This document shows positions 17,434-25,918 of a DNA stretch of 64,000 nucleotides, piece by piece (the stretch's first letter is position 1; each line of letters begins with the position of its first letter). This DNA is from Bdellovibrionales bacterium (GTDB lineage: Bacteria > Myxococcota > XYA12-FULL-58-9 > SYDY01): NCBI GenBank assembly GCA_005801425.1, contig SYDY01000026.1, positions 1 to 64,000 of the forward strand, given 5' to 3'. The translations under genes were made by a program, and so were the position numbers. Below the pieces are notes generated by a model, which saw only the letters and a list, made by a program, of their open reading frames with translations, was not told where the DNA came from and ran no database searches.

Positions 17434-18804
17434 ATGGGCAAACCCCCGTACGACAAACGAAAATTATTTGGCACCGATGGGATCCGTGGTGTGGCCAATC
17501 AGTATCCCATGACATGCGAAGTGGCATTGGCATTGGGGCGTGCGGTGGCCATGCGTGCACGCCAAGGGGAACACCGTCATCGTGTCGTGATTGGAAAAGA
17601 TACCCGATTGTCATGTTACATGCTGGAGATGGCCATCGCCAGCGGCGTATGTTCCATGGGCGTTGATGTTGTGTTTGTGGGGCCTTTGCCAACACCAGCC
17701 GTTGCATTTCTGACGCGCAGTATGCGCGCCGATGCGGGCGTGATGATCAGCGCAAGTCACAATCCATACGAAGACAATGGTATTAAATTATTTGCCCGTG
17801 ATGGTTTTAAACTTCCCGATACCGAAGAAGAGGCACTCGAAGCATTGATGGGCGAAGATGCTTACCATCAGCCACGGCCCACATGCGATGCCGTCGGCAA
17901 AGCGCACCGTCTCGACGATGCAGTGGGGCGCTATATCGAATTTGTTAAAAATGGTTATCCCGTCGATGACGACCTCTCGGGTTTAAAAATTGTGATCGAT
18001 TGCGCGCATGGTGCGGCGTACAAAATTGCACCGACCATTTTGCGTGAATTGGGTGCCGAAGTGGTGGCTATTGGTGTGACACCCGATGGACGCAATATCA
18101 ACGCAGGATGCGGGGCGTTGCATCCCGAATTTATGGCGAAGGTCGTGCGTGAAACAGGTGCAGATGTTGGTCTCGCGCTTGATGGCGATGCCGACCGTTT
18201 GATCGTGGTCGATGAACATGGCGATGTGATCGATGGGGATTGTTTGCTTGCAATTGCTGCACGCGACATGCTTACCCAAGGAACGCTTACCCACAAGACC
18301 GTCGTGGCCACGGTGATGAGCAATTTGGGTCTTGATCGCGCTGTGGAATCGTGGGGCGGCAAAGTGGTTCGCACCCAAGTGGGTGACCGTTACGTGGTCG
18401 AAAAAATGCGTGCAGAAGGTTTTATCTTGGGCGGTGAATCATCGGGGCATGTCTTATATCTTGATCATGCGACCACCGGGGATGGACTTCTTGCAGGATT
18501 GCGATTGCTCGCATCGTTGCGTCGCACCCAACAACCCCTTTCCGAATTGCGTAAAATTTATCAACCGATGCCCCATTCACTGGTGAATATTCCCGTGAAG
18601 ATCAAACGTCCTATCCATGAATTGAAAACCCTTCAGGATGCGATAGCCATTGCTGAAGGACAACTGGGGCGTCATGGTCGCGTGATGGTTCGTTATTCGG
18701 GCACCGAAAACAAGGCCCGTGTGTTGGTTGAAGGCCCTGATAAAGCCGATGTTGATCGTATGGCCACAAGCATCGCCGATGTGTGGATGCGCGAAGCGGG
18801 ATAG
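17434..18804 (+). CDS. glmM: Phosphoglucosamine mutase
   Basis: The 456-residue enzyme converts glucosamine-6-phosphate to glucosamine-1-phosphate for peptidoglycan and LPS precursors. It has the active serine loop GVMISASHNPYEDNGIKLF (about residue 100), the metal loop DGDADRLIVVDE (about 250), the sugar loop GGESSGH (about 337) and the phosphate loop RYSGTENKARV (about 427). Length and the start FGTDGIRG (residues 10-17) are those of GlmM. It ends the cdaA operon. Confidence 0.96.
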   Translation: MGKPPYDKRKLFGTDGIRGVANQYPMTCEVALALGRAVAMRARQGEHRHRVVIGKDTRLSCYMLEMAIASGVCSMGVDVVFVGPLPTPAVAFLTRSMRADAGVMISASHNPYEDNGIKLFARDGFKLPDTEEEALEALMGEDAYHQPRPTCDAVGKAHRLDDAVGRYIEFVKNGYPVDDDLSGLKIVIDCAHGAAYKIAPTILRELGAEVVAIGVTPDGRNINAGCGALHPEFMAKVVRETGADVGLALDGDADRLIVVDEHGDVIDGDCLLAIAARDMLTQGTLTHKTVVATVMSNLGLDRAVESWGGKVVRTQVGDRYVVEKMRAEGFILGGESSGHVLYLDHATTGDGLLAGLRLLASLRRTQQPLSELRKIYQPMPHSLVNIPVKIKRPIHELKTLQDAIAIAEGQLGRHGRVMVRYSGTENKARVLVEGPDKADVDRMATSIADVWMREAG

Positions 18805-18810
18805 ATGCCA

Positions 18811-19260
18811 CAGGGCTATCGCATCTAAATTTAAAGCTTTTGCAGTGTCTCGCCATCCGTGTGCAGGTCCTCGCACGTCCACAAAAGCCACGTGACGCGC
18901 ATTACTTTTTGACCTGTATGTATGTCTATTGAGCGCGTCACAACGCTTTTGTGTCTTGTGCTCCGGTCCGTTCACACGGCAGGTGGCGAGACACGTTTGC
19001 TGTGGTTTTGTACGAATTATTAGGTATGGCTTGTGCTGTTTTTAGGCGTGCTCTAAACAGCGTTGCCTCGCCACTTCCGTGTAAACGGACCGGAACGCGC
19101 TCCGCAAAAGCGTTGTGACGCGTTCAAAGAGATACAAGCAAAACCCATAGCTCATGCGCGTCACGTGGCTTTTGTGAAGCGCGTGAGGAACCTGCACACG
19201 GATGGCGAGGCAGCGAGAACATCGTCGAGACGGGAAAATAATTAGATGCGATGGCCCTGA
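18811..19260. repeat. Long imperfect inverted repeat between glmM and the pdxJ-like gene
   Basis: Arms 18811-18993 and 19063-19260 are reverse complements with roughly 70-75 percent match. Long blocks are identical, such as CTCGCCATCCGTGTGCAGGT, ACAAAAGCCACGTGACGCGC, GCGTCACAACGCTTTTG and CCGGTCCGTT. The loop holds a small hairpin, GCTGTTT/AAACAGC at 19035-19061. No gene is seen in this 510 bp gap. It could be two inverted copies of a mobile repeat or a very long RNA hairpin. The short frames inside it look like shadows. Confidence 0.85.
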
Positions 19261-19314
19261 TAGATCCCAACCTAATTTGCACAAATCTCCAATATCGAAC
19301 ACACTGCGCAGAAT

Positions 19315-20019
19315 ATGGAAAAACACCGACTATCCATTGTTCTCGATGCGGTGGGAACCATGCGCAACCATGCGGGTGGTGATGTTCCCGATCTATTAAC
19401 GGCCGCCGTGGCATGTCAATTGGGTGGTATTTCACAATTTGTTGTAAGTTATGGTGATGATCATGCGGCTGCACAGACACGTGATCTTCGTTTGTTGCGG
19501 CAATTGCCCCATGTTCATTTGGATCTTCAGATCGCGTTGATGGCAGATTTTGCAACGGCTGCATTTGAATTCAAACCCGAATGGGTAACGCTTGTTGCGC
19601 CAGCGTTTAATACGCAAGGTCGACCGATGGATCTCGCGGCGTGCCGAGAGCCTTTAAAAAAAGCCGTGCAAACACTGCATGATGCCAATGTGCGTGTATG
19701 CGTGTGCATTGAGCCCAGTGTCGATCAGGTGAGGGTTGCCCATCGCGCCGATGTGGATGCTGTTGTACTTTGTACCCATGGATTTGCGACTCACCAGACA
19801 TCGGGGGAGTGGCTTAACGCATGTGTCGATAGCGTACGCACCGCCCATAAATTTGGTTTGCAGGTTGATCTTGGTGGAAACTTGCATGGCGATGCAATTG
19901 TGGCTTTGCGCGAGCTTGCTGAAGTGCGTCGTTTTCGGATCGGTCGTACTTTTTGGGCCAGGTCGTTGTTTGTTGGCGTTGACAGAGCAATCGCTGACGT
20001 GTTGAAGCTTCTACCATGA
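19315..20019 (+). CDS. PdxJ-like protein with altered active site
   Basis: The 234-residue TIM-barrel protein aligns end to end with pyridoxine 5'-phosphate synthase: LSIVLDAVGTMRN for VNIDHVATLRN, GDDHAAAQTRDLRLLR for REDRRHIQDRDVRLL, LCTHGFATHQ for LHTGRYA, and FRIGRTFWARSLFVGVDRAI for LNIGHSIIARALFVGLEEAV. Several catalytic or phosphate-binding residues differ (His after Asp in the first strand is Ala; the His/Arg of HLRED are Ser/Gly; Glu of LEMA is Gln; GHGL is GGNL). It may no longer make pyridoxine phosphate. It is followed by nnr and tsaE, the normal pdxJ setting, but acpS is missing. Confidence 0.75.
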   Translation: MEKHRLSIVLDAVGTMRNHAGGDVPDLLTAAVACQLGGISQFVVSYGDDHAAAQTRDLRLLRQLPHVHLDLQIALMADFATAAFEFKPEWVTLVAPAFNTQGRPMDLAACREPLKKAVQTLHDANVRVCVCIEPSVDQVRVAHRADVDAVVLCTHGFATHQTSGEWLNACVDSVRTAHKFGLQVDLGGNLHGDAIVALRELAEVRRFRIGRTFWARSLFVGVDRAIADVLKLLP

Positions 20020-21479
20020 CCCCTCTATTAAGCCGAGCAACCATGCGCGATCTTGACGCGCGAACCATACGCGAAACCACCCGTGGTATTATGCTGATGG
20101 AGCGTGCAGGACGCGTGATTGCCCAAGTGATACGTGAGCGTATGGTGCCTGGATCTCGGGTGTTGGTGATTGCAGGCGGTGGCAACAACGGCGGCGATGG
20201 TTTGATTGCAGCCAGGTGGTTGCATGTCTGGGGATATGAAGTACGTGTGGCATGTTTGCGTTTGGAACAGACCTACGCAGGCGATGCACGTCTTGCGCTC
20301 ATGCAATTGCAACAGGTTCGTTCGTCGCCAAGTATTGCCTATGGTGTTTCGTCGGAAGAAATTGCAACGATGTTGCGTCATACCGATACAGTAATTGACG
20401 CCATCTTTGGCACAGGTCTCACTACACCCGTGCGTGGCAGCGATGCACAGGTGATCGCACAGATCAATCAACACCCGCGTTCTTATTACGTGGTAAGCGC
20501 AGATCTTCCCAGCGGTGTATGTGCCGATACTGGCCAAGTTTTAGGTGTCGCTGTGCGCGCCGATCTCACGCTTATGTTGGGTGCATGCAAAGCAGGGCTC
20601 ACGCAATCGCCCGGTATTATGCTGATAGGCGAAATGCGTATGGCATCCATCGGTATGAATCCGACGAACGATGATGTTGTGGCACGTGCATGGTTGCCTA
20701 ACGAAATTGCCAGTGTGGATACCAAACGTGCTCCAGATGCCCACAAAGGCGATCATGGGCGTCTTGCTGTTTTTGCGGGAAGTGCAAAATATCCGGGGGC
20801 GGCGTGTTTGTGCTTGCGTGGTGCGTTGCGCGGTGGGGCGGGACTTGTGCGCTTTGCACATGAAGGTCATGCGCATATGCCAGAAGAAGTGATCCCTATG
20901 CCCCTTGGTGACGATGAAGAGGTTGAACTCTGGATTGCACGTGCGAGTGAAGGCGCAACGGCTCTTTTGGTGGGACCAGGTTGGTCCATCGATGACACAC
21001 GTTGGTCACTTTTGTGTTCGCTTTCGAAATCGACTCTGCCCATGCTTATCGATGCCGATGCACTCAATATTATTGCAGAGCGCGGTCTACCGACGCGTTT
21101 CGGCCCTACGGTGCTTACACCCCATCCACGTGAGGCAGCGCGTTTGCTTGGTTGTGATCTGAAGGAAGTACAACATGATCGCATCACAGCCGCGCGTGAA
21201 CTTGCGGTGCGCTACGATGCTGTGGTGGTGCTCAAGGGTGCAGGCACTGTGATTGCCGGCGGTGGTGAGATCCCTGATATCGCTGCGGTGTGCGAGCCAG
21301 CCCTTGCTTCTGCAGGCACAGGCGATGTGCTTTCTGGCATGATTGCTGCGAAACTTGCCATGGGTATGCAACCCCGTCGTGCAGCTTTGGTGGGCGTTTT
21401 GCGTCATTTGGAAGCGGCAGAACATGCGAGCAAAAACAAATCGCCTCACGCGGTGATTGCCTCGGATCTTGTATCATGA
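20016..21479 (+). CDS. nnr: Bifunctional NAD(P)H-hydrate epimerase/dehydratase
   Basis: This 487-residue enzyme repairs damaged NAD(P)H hydrates. The N-terminal epimerase domain (about 1-215) has AGGGNNGGDGLIAARWL and VVSADLPSG; the C-terminal ADP-dependent dehydratase (about 230-480) has HKGDHGRLAVFAGSA, LTPHPREAARLLG, VVLKGAGTVI and the ATP-site SAGTGDVLSGM. It overlaps the pdxJ-like gene by 4 bp and tsaE by 4 bp, so all three are coupled. Confidence 0.95.
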   Translation: MTPLLSRATMRDLDARTIRETTRGIMLMERAGRVIAQVIRERMVPGSRVLVIAGGGNNGGDGLIAARWLHVWGYEVRVACLRLEQTYAGDARLALMQLQQVRSSPSIAYGVSSEEIATMLRHTDTVIDAIFGTGLTTPVRGSDAQVIAQINQHPRSYYVVSADLPSGVCADTGQVLGVAVRADLTLMLGACKAGLTQSPGIMLIGEMRMASIGMNPTNDDVVARAWLPNEIASVDTKRAPDAHKGDHGRLAVFAGSAKYPGAACLCLRGALRGGAGLVRFAHEGHAHMPEEVIPMPLGDDEEVELWIARASEGATALLVGPGWSIDDTRWSLLCSLSKSTLPMLIDADALNIIAERGLPTRFGPTVLTPHPREAARLLGCDLKEVQHDRITAARELAVRYDAVVVLKGAGTVIAGGGEIPDIAAVCEPALASAGTGDVLSGMIAAKLAMGMQPRRAALVGVLRHLEAAEHASKNKSPHAVIASDLVS

Positions 21480-21919
21480 CATCACTTCTCCCACGTGCTT
21501 GTGCCACCGAACATGATACCGAAGAACTCGGCATTGAAATGGGTCAACATGCGAAAGCTGGCGATGTGATCGCCCTGTATGGTGGTCTAGGTGCCGGAAA
21601 AACATGTTTGGTGCATGGTGTCGCCGCGGGCATGCAGGTGCTTGAGGATGAACGCGTTGCAAGTCCCACCTATGCGCTTGTGCACGAGTACATGACCCAT
21701 TCGGGATTGATTTTGTGTCACATGGATCTCTATCGCATTGAATCCATGGAAGGGATCGAAGCCTTGGGGCTTGAAGATCTACTGGGCGCCCACGATCGTG
21801 TGTGCGTGATTGAATGGGCCGAACGATGCGAAAAGTTACTTCCGAAAAACACGCAGCGCATTGTCATTGAAACGCGGTCCGATGGGTCGAGGGTTTTTAA
21901 AGAGTTGTATCATTCATGA
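21476..21919 (+). CDS. tsaE: tRNA threonylcarbamoyladenosine biosynthesis ATPase TsaE
   Basis: The 147-residue ATPase supports t6A37 synthesis in tRNA together with TsaB and TsaD. It has a P-loop GGLGAGKTCLVHG, SPTYALVHEY, HMDLYRIES and a final VIEWAERCE motif, matching TsaE in order and length. The ATG at 21476 lies in the stop of nnr (ATGA); the longer reading from 21290 overlaps nnr out of frame and is rejected. Confidence 0.94.
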   Translation: MTSLLPRACATEHDTEELGIEMGQHAKAGDVIALYGGLGAGKTCLVHGVAAGMQVLEDERVASPTYALVHEYMTHSGLILCHMDLYRIESMEGIEALGLEDLLGAHDRVCVIEWAERCEKLLPKNTQRIVIETRSDGSRVFKELYHS

Positions 21920-22014
21920 TGTAGGGGCCGTTCGTGAACGGCCCAGCGGCATTTGAATCATCATTGCAAAACGATTCGTCAACCTTATATGGCGGTTCGC
22001 GAACCGCCCCTACA
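21920..22014. repeat. Palindromic GTAGGGGC element pair between convergent genes
   Basis: TGTAGGGGCCGTTCGTGAAC followed by GGCCC, then a ~48 bp spacer and GGCGGTTCGCGAACCGCCCC TACA. It has inverted outer ends (TGTAGGGG / CCCCTACA) and two inner hairpins. It sits between the 3' ends of tsaE and trpS, where it could also end transcription from both sides. Confidence 0.9.
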
Positions 22015-22024
22015 ATAACTGGCA

Positions 22025-23032
22025 TCATACAAACGGTTTAATACCCACCGCATGACACGCGGCCGTGATATACGGCGATGCAAGTTCTCTCGCGCGAATG
22101 GCACCTTTGGCAAGGATCTGTTTGACATGTTCTGGATGTTTGACAAGTTCATCGCGCCGTTTGCGCGCTTCATCGAAACGTTCGTGATAAAGCTCGACCA
22201 ATCGTTTTTTGTACGTGCCATAGCCCACGCCGCCTTCACGCCATGATTGCACATGTTCTGCGTATTCTTCCGGTGATGCGAGAAGCTTAAGAAACGCAAG
22301 CACGGGTGAATCGTCGGGTTTTGGAGCTTCTACGGGCGTGGAATCGGTTTTGATCGCCATGAATCGTTTTTTGATGATGTTTTCAGGAGCAAATATCTCG
22401 ATGGTGTTGCCATAGGATTTGGACATCTTCTCACCATCGATCCCGGGGACCGTGGCCACATCGTCGAGGATGATCGATTCGGGTTGATGGAAGATCCCCG
22501 GATGTTTTTCTGGATGCGCAGGATTGTAGTCTTCCACGTAGGTCATATTGAATTTGGTGCAAATGTCGCGCGCAAATTCCAGATGCTGCTTTTGATCTTT
22601 ACCGACGGGTACGTGGGTCGCGCCGTAAAGAATAATATCGGCGGTCATCAAAACGGGATAGGTGAACAATCCAATGTCGGCCGATAATCCTCGCGCGGTT
22701 TTATCTTTGTAGCTGTGCGCACGCTCCATGAGGGCCATGGGCGTGACCGTGGACAAGATCCAATGAAGCAAAGGAATTTCACGGATATCCGATTGTCTAA
22801 ATAAAATTGCGCGTTCGGGATCAAGACCCAGCGCGATATAATCGGTGGCAAGCTCCAAGCAATTGGCATCAAGCTGCGCACCGTTGCGTAGGCTGGTCAG
22901 CGCATGGAGATCGGCGATGAAGTAGAGCGCTTCCTGGGCTTGGTATTGGTAAGTCAGAAATTGCCGGATCGCTCCGAAAAAATTACCGAGATGGAGCTGA
23001 CCTGAAGGCTGGATCCCCGAAACGATGCGCAT
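22025..23032 (-). CDS. trpS: Tryptophanyl-tRNA synthetase
   Basis: The 335-residue class I synthetase charges tRNA-Trp. It has the HIGH-type motif PSGQLHLGNFFGAI (about residue 10), the Rossmann-fold core with LMTADIILYGATHVPVG, and KMSKSYGN (about residue 203). Length is normal. It is convergent with tsaE across a palindromic element. Confidence 0.96.
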   Translation of the reverse strand: MRIVSGIQPSGQLHLGNFFGAIRQFLTYQYQAQEALYFIADLHALTSLRNGAQLDANCLELATDYIALGLDPERAILFRQSDIREIPLLHWILSTVTPMALMERAHSYKDKTARGLSADIGLFTYPVLMTADIILYGATHVPVGKDQKQHLEFARDICTKFNMTYVEDYNPAHPEKHPGIFHQPESIILDDVATVPGIDGEKMSKSYGNTIEIFAPENIIKKRFMAIKTDSTPVEAPKPDDSPVLAFLKLLASPEEYAEHVQSWREGGVGYGTYKKRLVELYHERFDEARKRRDELVKHPEHVKQILAKGAIRARELASPYITAACHAVGIKPFV

Positions 23033-23134
23033 GATGGGTTCATATCAGCGGAGTTTTGATGTTTCAACCAATGGACATTTGACCTCATAAGTTCAAATGA
23101 TGACACGCCCAAGTCATGGCGATACAAACGAAGA

Positions 23135-24889
23135 ATGCTTCATGAGACCGCTCTCATTGCTACCATTGCGACAGGTCTTGGGCTTGCCTTTTTATTTGGG
23201 TTGCTTACCAGTCGGCTTCATCTTCCCCCGATCCTTGGTTATTTGCTTGCAGGGGTTGCCGTAGGGCCATTTACGCCAGGTTTTGTTGCGAATACGGCAC
23301 TTGCGCCCCAACTCGCGGAGTTGGGCGTGATCCTGCTGATGTTCGGGGTCGGACTCCATTTTTCTATCACTGATCTTCTTTCTGTGCGCCGTATCGCAGT
23401 CCCTGGAGCCATTGCGCAGATCATCGCGGCAGCAATTCTTGGTGCCTTCGTTGCATGGCTGTGGGGTTGGTCGTGGGGCAGTGGCCTTGTCTTTGGACTT
23501 TCGTTATCCGTGGCAAGTACGGTTGTTCTTCTGCGTTCGCTTGAAGATCGTGGCGCGCTGGATTCGGTGGATGGTCGGATCGCAGTGGGATGGCTGATCG
23601 TTGAGGATCTTGTCACCGTGCTCGTGCTTGTGTTGCTTCCTCTTTTTTCCAAAGTGCTAGGGGATCTGGCGCAAGAAAACGCCAATACCGCTGGTTTTTC
23701 TGGCATATTTGGCATCGATTTTATGAAAATCCTCGGCTTGATGCTGCTTAAAATGGCGACATTTGGGATCCTCATGTTCGCTGTGGGCAGACGTGTTGTC
23801 CCCTGGTTGCTTGGGAATGTTGTCAAGACAGGATCACGGGAACTTTTTACACTTGCTGTCTTGGCTATTGCACTTGGCATTGCTGTGGGGGCGGCGACAT
23901 TGTTTGGCGTCTCGATAGCGCTCGGCGCATTTTTTGCAGGAGTGATCGTCAATGAATCGGATTTCAGCCACGAGGCTGCGTCCAATGCGCTCCCTCTTCA
24001 AGATGCTTTCGCCGTTCTTTTTTTTGTATCGGTGGGGATGCTCTTTGATCCGAGGATCCTCATCCAGCAGCCGTTGGATGTGATCGCCGTCGTGCTTATT
24101 ATTCTTGTTGGAAAATCACTGGCGTCGTTTCTTATCGTTCTCGCATTTGGCTACCCATTGCATACGGCTTTGACGATCTCCGCGAGTCTTGCCCAGATCG
24201 GTGAATTTTCATTTATTCTCGTCGCACTGGCGATCTCGCTGGGATTGCTCCCCAAAGAAGCCCAAAGCCTGATTGTTGCGGGCGCGATGATCAGTATTAC
24301 CATCAATCCATTCATTTTTCGGAGTCTGGCACCTGTTGAGCGTTGGATACGCCGCTGGCGAGGACTTGCATCGGCGCTGGAGCGACCTGCAGGGGCGCTT
24401 GCGCAGTTGCTTCCCTCGGTGGATGCGGGGCGCTTGCACGATCATGTTGTGCTTATCGGCTATGGGCGCGTGGGTGCATCCGTGGTCGAAGAGTTGGCCC
24501 TGCACAACATCCCTTATGTGATTATCGAACAAAGTCGTGAGCGTATTGAGGCGCTTCGTGAGATCGGTTTGCCCGTGATTTTTGGGGATGCAACACGGCC
24601 CGAAGTTCTGGGTGATGCGCATCTTGAACGTGCGCGATTGGTCCTTGTTTCAACACCCGATGCCTACCATTCGCGTGCAATTCTCGCATTGGCCAAGCGA
24701 CTCAATCCAGCGATCGATGTTGTCATACGGACCCATAGCGACGAAGAGCGGATGTTTCTTGAATCCAACGGTGCGGTTCGTGCCTTGGTGGAGGAGCGTG
24801 AAATGGCGATAAGTCTTACCCGACACGCCCTGCGACGTTTTGGTGTTATTCATGACATGGAGGCAGTGGCAGCGCGTGCTTTGAAGTAA
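23135..24889 (+). CDS. CPA2 family cation/proton antiporter with RCK domain (KefB/YbaL type)
   Basis: The 584-residue inner-membrane protein has about 12-13 helices of the Na+/H+ exchanger fold (GYLLAGVAVGPFTPGF near residue 35) and a C-terminal TrkA-N/RCK domain (about 430-560) with HVVLIGYGRVGASVVE and VIFGDATRPEVL. Related proteins move K+ or Na+ against protons under control of nucleotides bound to the RCK domain. Given CdaA in the same genome, cyclic di-AMP control is possible, but no such binding motif can be read here. Confidence 0.9.
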   Translation: MLHETALIATIATGLGLAFLFGLLTSRLHLPPILGYLLAGVAVGPFTPGFVANTALAPQLAELGVILLMFGVGLHFSITDLLSVRRIAVPGAIAQIIAAAILGAFVAWLWGWSWGSGLVFGLSLSVASTVVLLRSLEDRGALDSVDGRIAVGWLIVEDLVTVLVLVLLPLFSKVLGDLAQENANTAGFSGIFGIDFMKILGLMLLKMATFGILMFAVGRRVVPWLLGNVVKTGSRELFTLAVLAIALGIAVGAATLFGVSIALGAFFAGVIVNESDFSHEAASNALPLQDAFAVLFFVSVGMLFDPRILIQQPLDVIAVVLIILVGKSLASFLIVLAFGYPLHTALTISASLAQIGEFSFILVALAISLGLLPKEAQSLIVAGAMISITINPFIFRSLAPVERWIRRWRGLASALERPAGALAQLLPSVDAGRLHDHVVLIGYGRVGASVVEELALHNIPYVIIEQSRERIEALREIGLPVIFGDATRPEVLGDAHLERARLVLVSTPDAYHSRAILALAKRLNPAIDVVIRTHSDEERMFLESNGAVRALVEEREMAISLTRHALRRFGVIHDMEAVAARALK

Positions 24890-24903
24890 TAGGCTTGAGC
24901 AAA

Positions 24904-24980
24904 TGGTGCGCCCGGCAGGAATTGAACCTGCGACCTACGGGTTCGAAGCCCGGCGCTCTATCCAACTGAGCTACGGACGC
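24904..24980 (-). tRNA. tRNA-Arg(UCG)
   Basis: The 77 nt cloverleaf includes an encoded CCA. Acceptor GCGTCCG pairs with CGGGCGC (one G-U pair). The anticodon loop CTTCGAA gives UCG, reading CGA and near codons for arginine. D-arm AGCTCAGTTGGATAGAGC and T-arm CAGGTTCAATTCCTG are intact. Confidence 0.96.
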
Positions 24981-25100
24981 ACACAGTATGCAATGCGTAC
25001 CTACTCCGACCCCATGGCATCTTGCAACCCCTTACAGCATACCGGCGATTTTTGGGGTAGGATCTGGGTAGGTGATGTGTTGCCCAAAAGGGGGATGTAG

Positions 25101-25898
25101 GTGTTGGTTGGGTTGGAAAATGAAGGGGCCATGGGGGATGATCTGCAAAAGGCAGCAGGGGTGGGTGCGTTTACGCTGCACTATCAGCCGATGATCGATT
25201 TACGGCGAGGCTGTGTGAGCAGTTTTGAAGCGTTGTTGCGCTGGGAAGTAACGTCCGGTTCTTTTGTCAGTCCAGCCGTGTTTGTACCACTCCTTGAACG
25301 ACAGGGGCTTATTGCCGATGTGGGGGCATGGGTTCTTCAGGAAGCCACACGGCAGTTGCGGCGCTGGTTTTCTGTGGGCGGCGCGTCGGGACGCATCGCG
25401 GTGAATGTTTCACCCAAGCAATTTGAACGTCATGATTTTCTCGCCACTGTGGAATCGGCCTTGCTGGCATCGCGCATTGAACCTGGTCAGCTTGAGCTTG
25501 AAATTACAGAAGGCTTATTGATGGGCGATGCGAGCCAAACCATTGCGCATTTAAAAGCCTTGCGTGCTCTAGGGGTTCGTATTGCCATCGATGATTTTGG
25601 TACGGGATATTCGTCGCTTGCTTATTTGCATCGTTTTGATGTCAACGTGCTTAAAATCGACCGTTCATTTATCAATGCCATAGGCTATGATGTTGCGGCT
25701 GAAAAAATAATCACCGCGATTATCGGACTTGCGCAGCATCTTGGCTTGGAAGTGGTCGCTGAAGGCGTTGAGACCGAAGCCCAGCTTCAGTTTTTACAGC
25801 AAGCGGGCTGCGACATGGTGCAAGGCTTTTTACTTGGGAAGCCGCGCGATGATTGGGATTTACGCGAAGTGCATGCCCGCAATTGGGGAATTTTTTGA
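25101..25898 (+). CDS. Stand-alone EAL-domain cyclic di-GMP phosphodiesterase
   Basis: The 265-residue protein is almost all EAL domain with no sensor part. Catalytic positions look intact: FEALLRW, NVSPKQF, LEITEGLLM, IDDFGTGYSSL, LKIDRSFI and EGVETEAQ. It should hydrolyse c-di-GMP to pGpG. The GTG at 25101 has GGGGG nearby; an ATG at 25131 preceded by GAAGGGG is an equally good start. It is followed after 20 bp by a sulfotransferase-like gene, suggesting co-transcription. Confidence 0.92.
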   Translation: MLVGLENEGAMGDDLQKAAGVGAFTLHYQPMIDLRRGCVSSFEALLRWEVTSGSFVSPAVFVPLLERQGLIADVGAWVLQEATRQLRRWFSVGGASGRIAVNVSPKQFERHDFLATVESALLASRIEPGQLELEITEGLLMGDASQTIAHLKALRALGVRIAIDDFGTGYSSLAYLHRFDVNVLKIDRSFINAIGYDVAAEKIITAIIGLAQHLGLEVVAEGVETEAQLQFLQQAGCDMVQGFLLGKPRDDWDLREVHARNWGIF

Positions 25899-25918
25899 TG
25901 ATCCTTTAATGTGATTGG

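Noticed and set aside
19042-19564. Reverse frames in and after the long inverted repeat
   Set aside because: They run across the repeat into the pdxJ-like gene and show no protein-like features.
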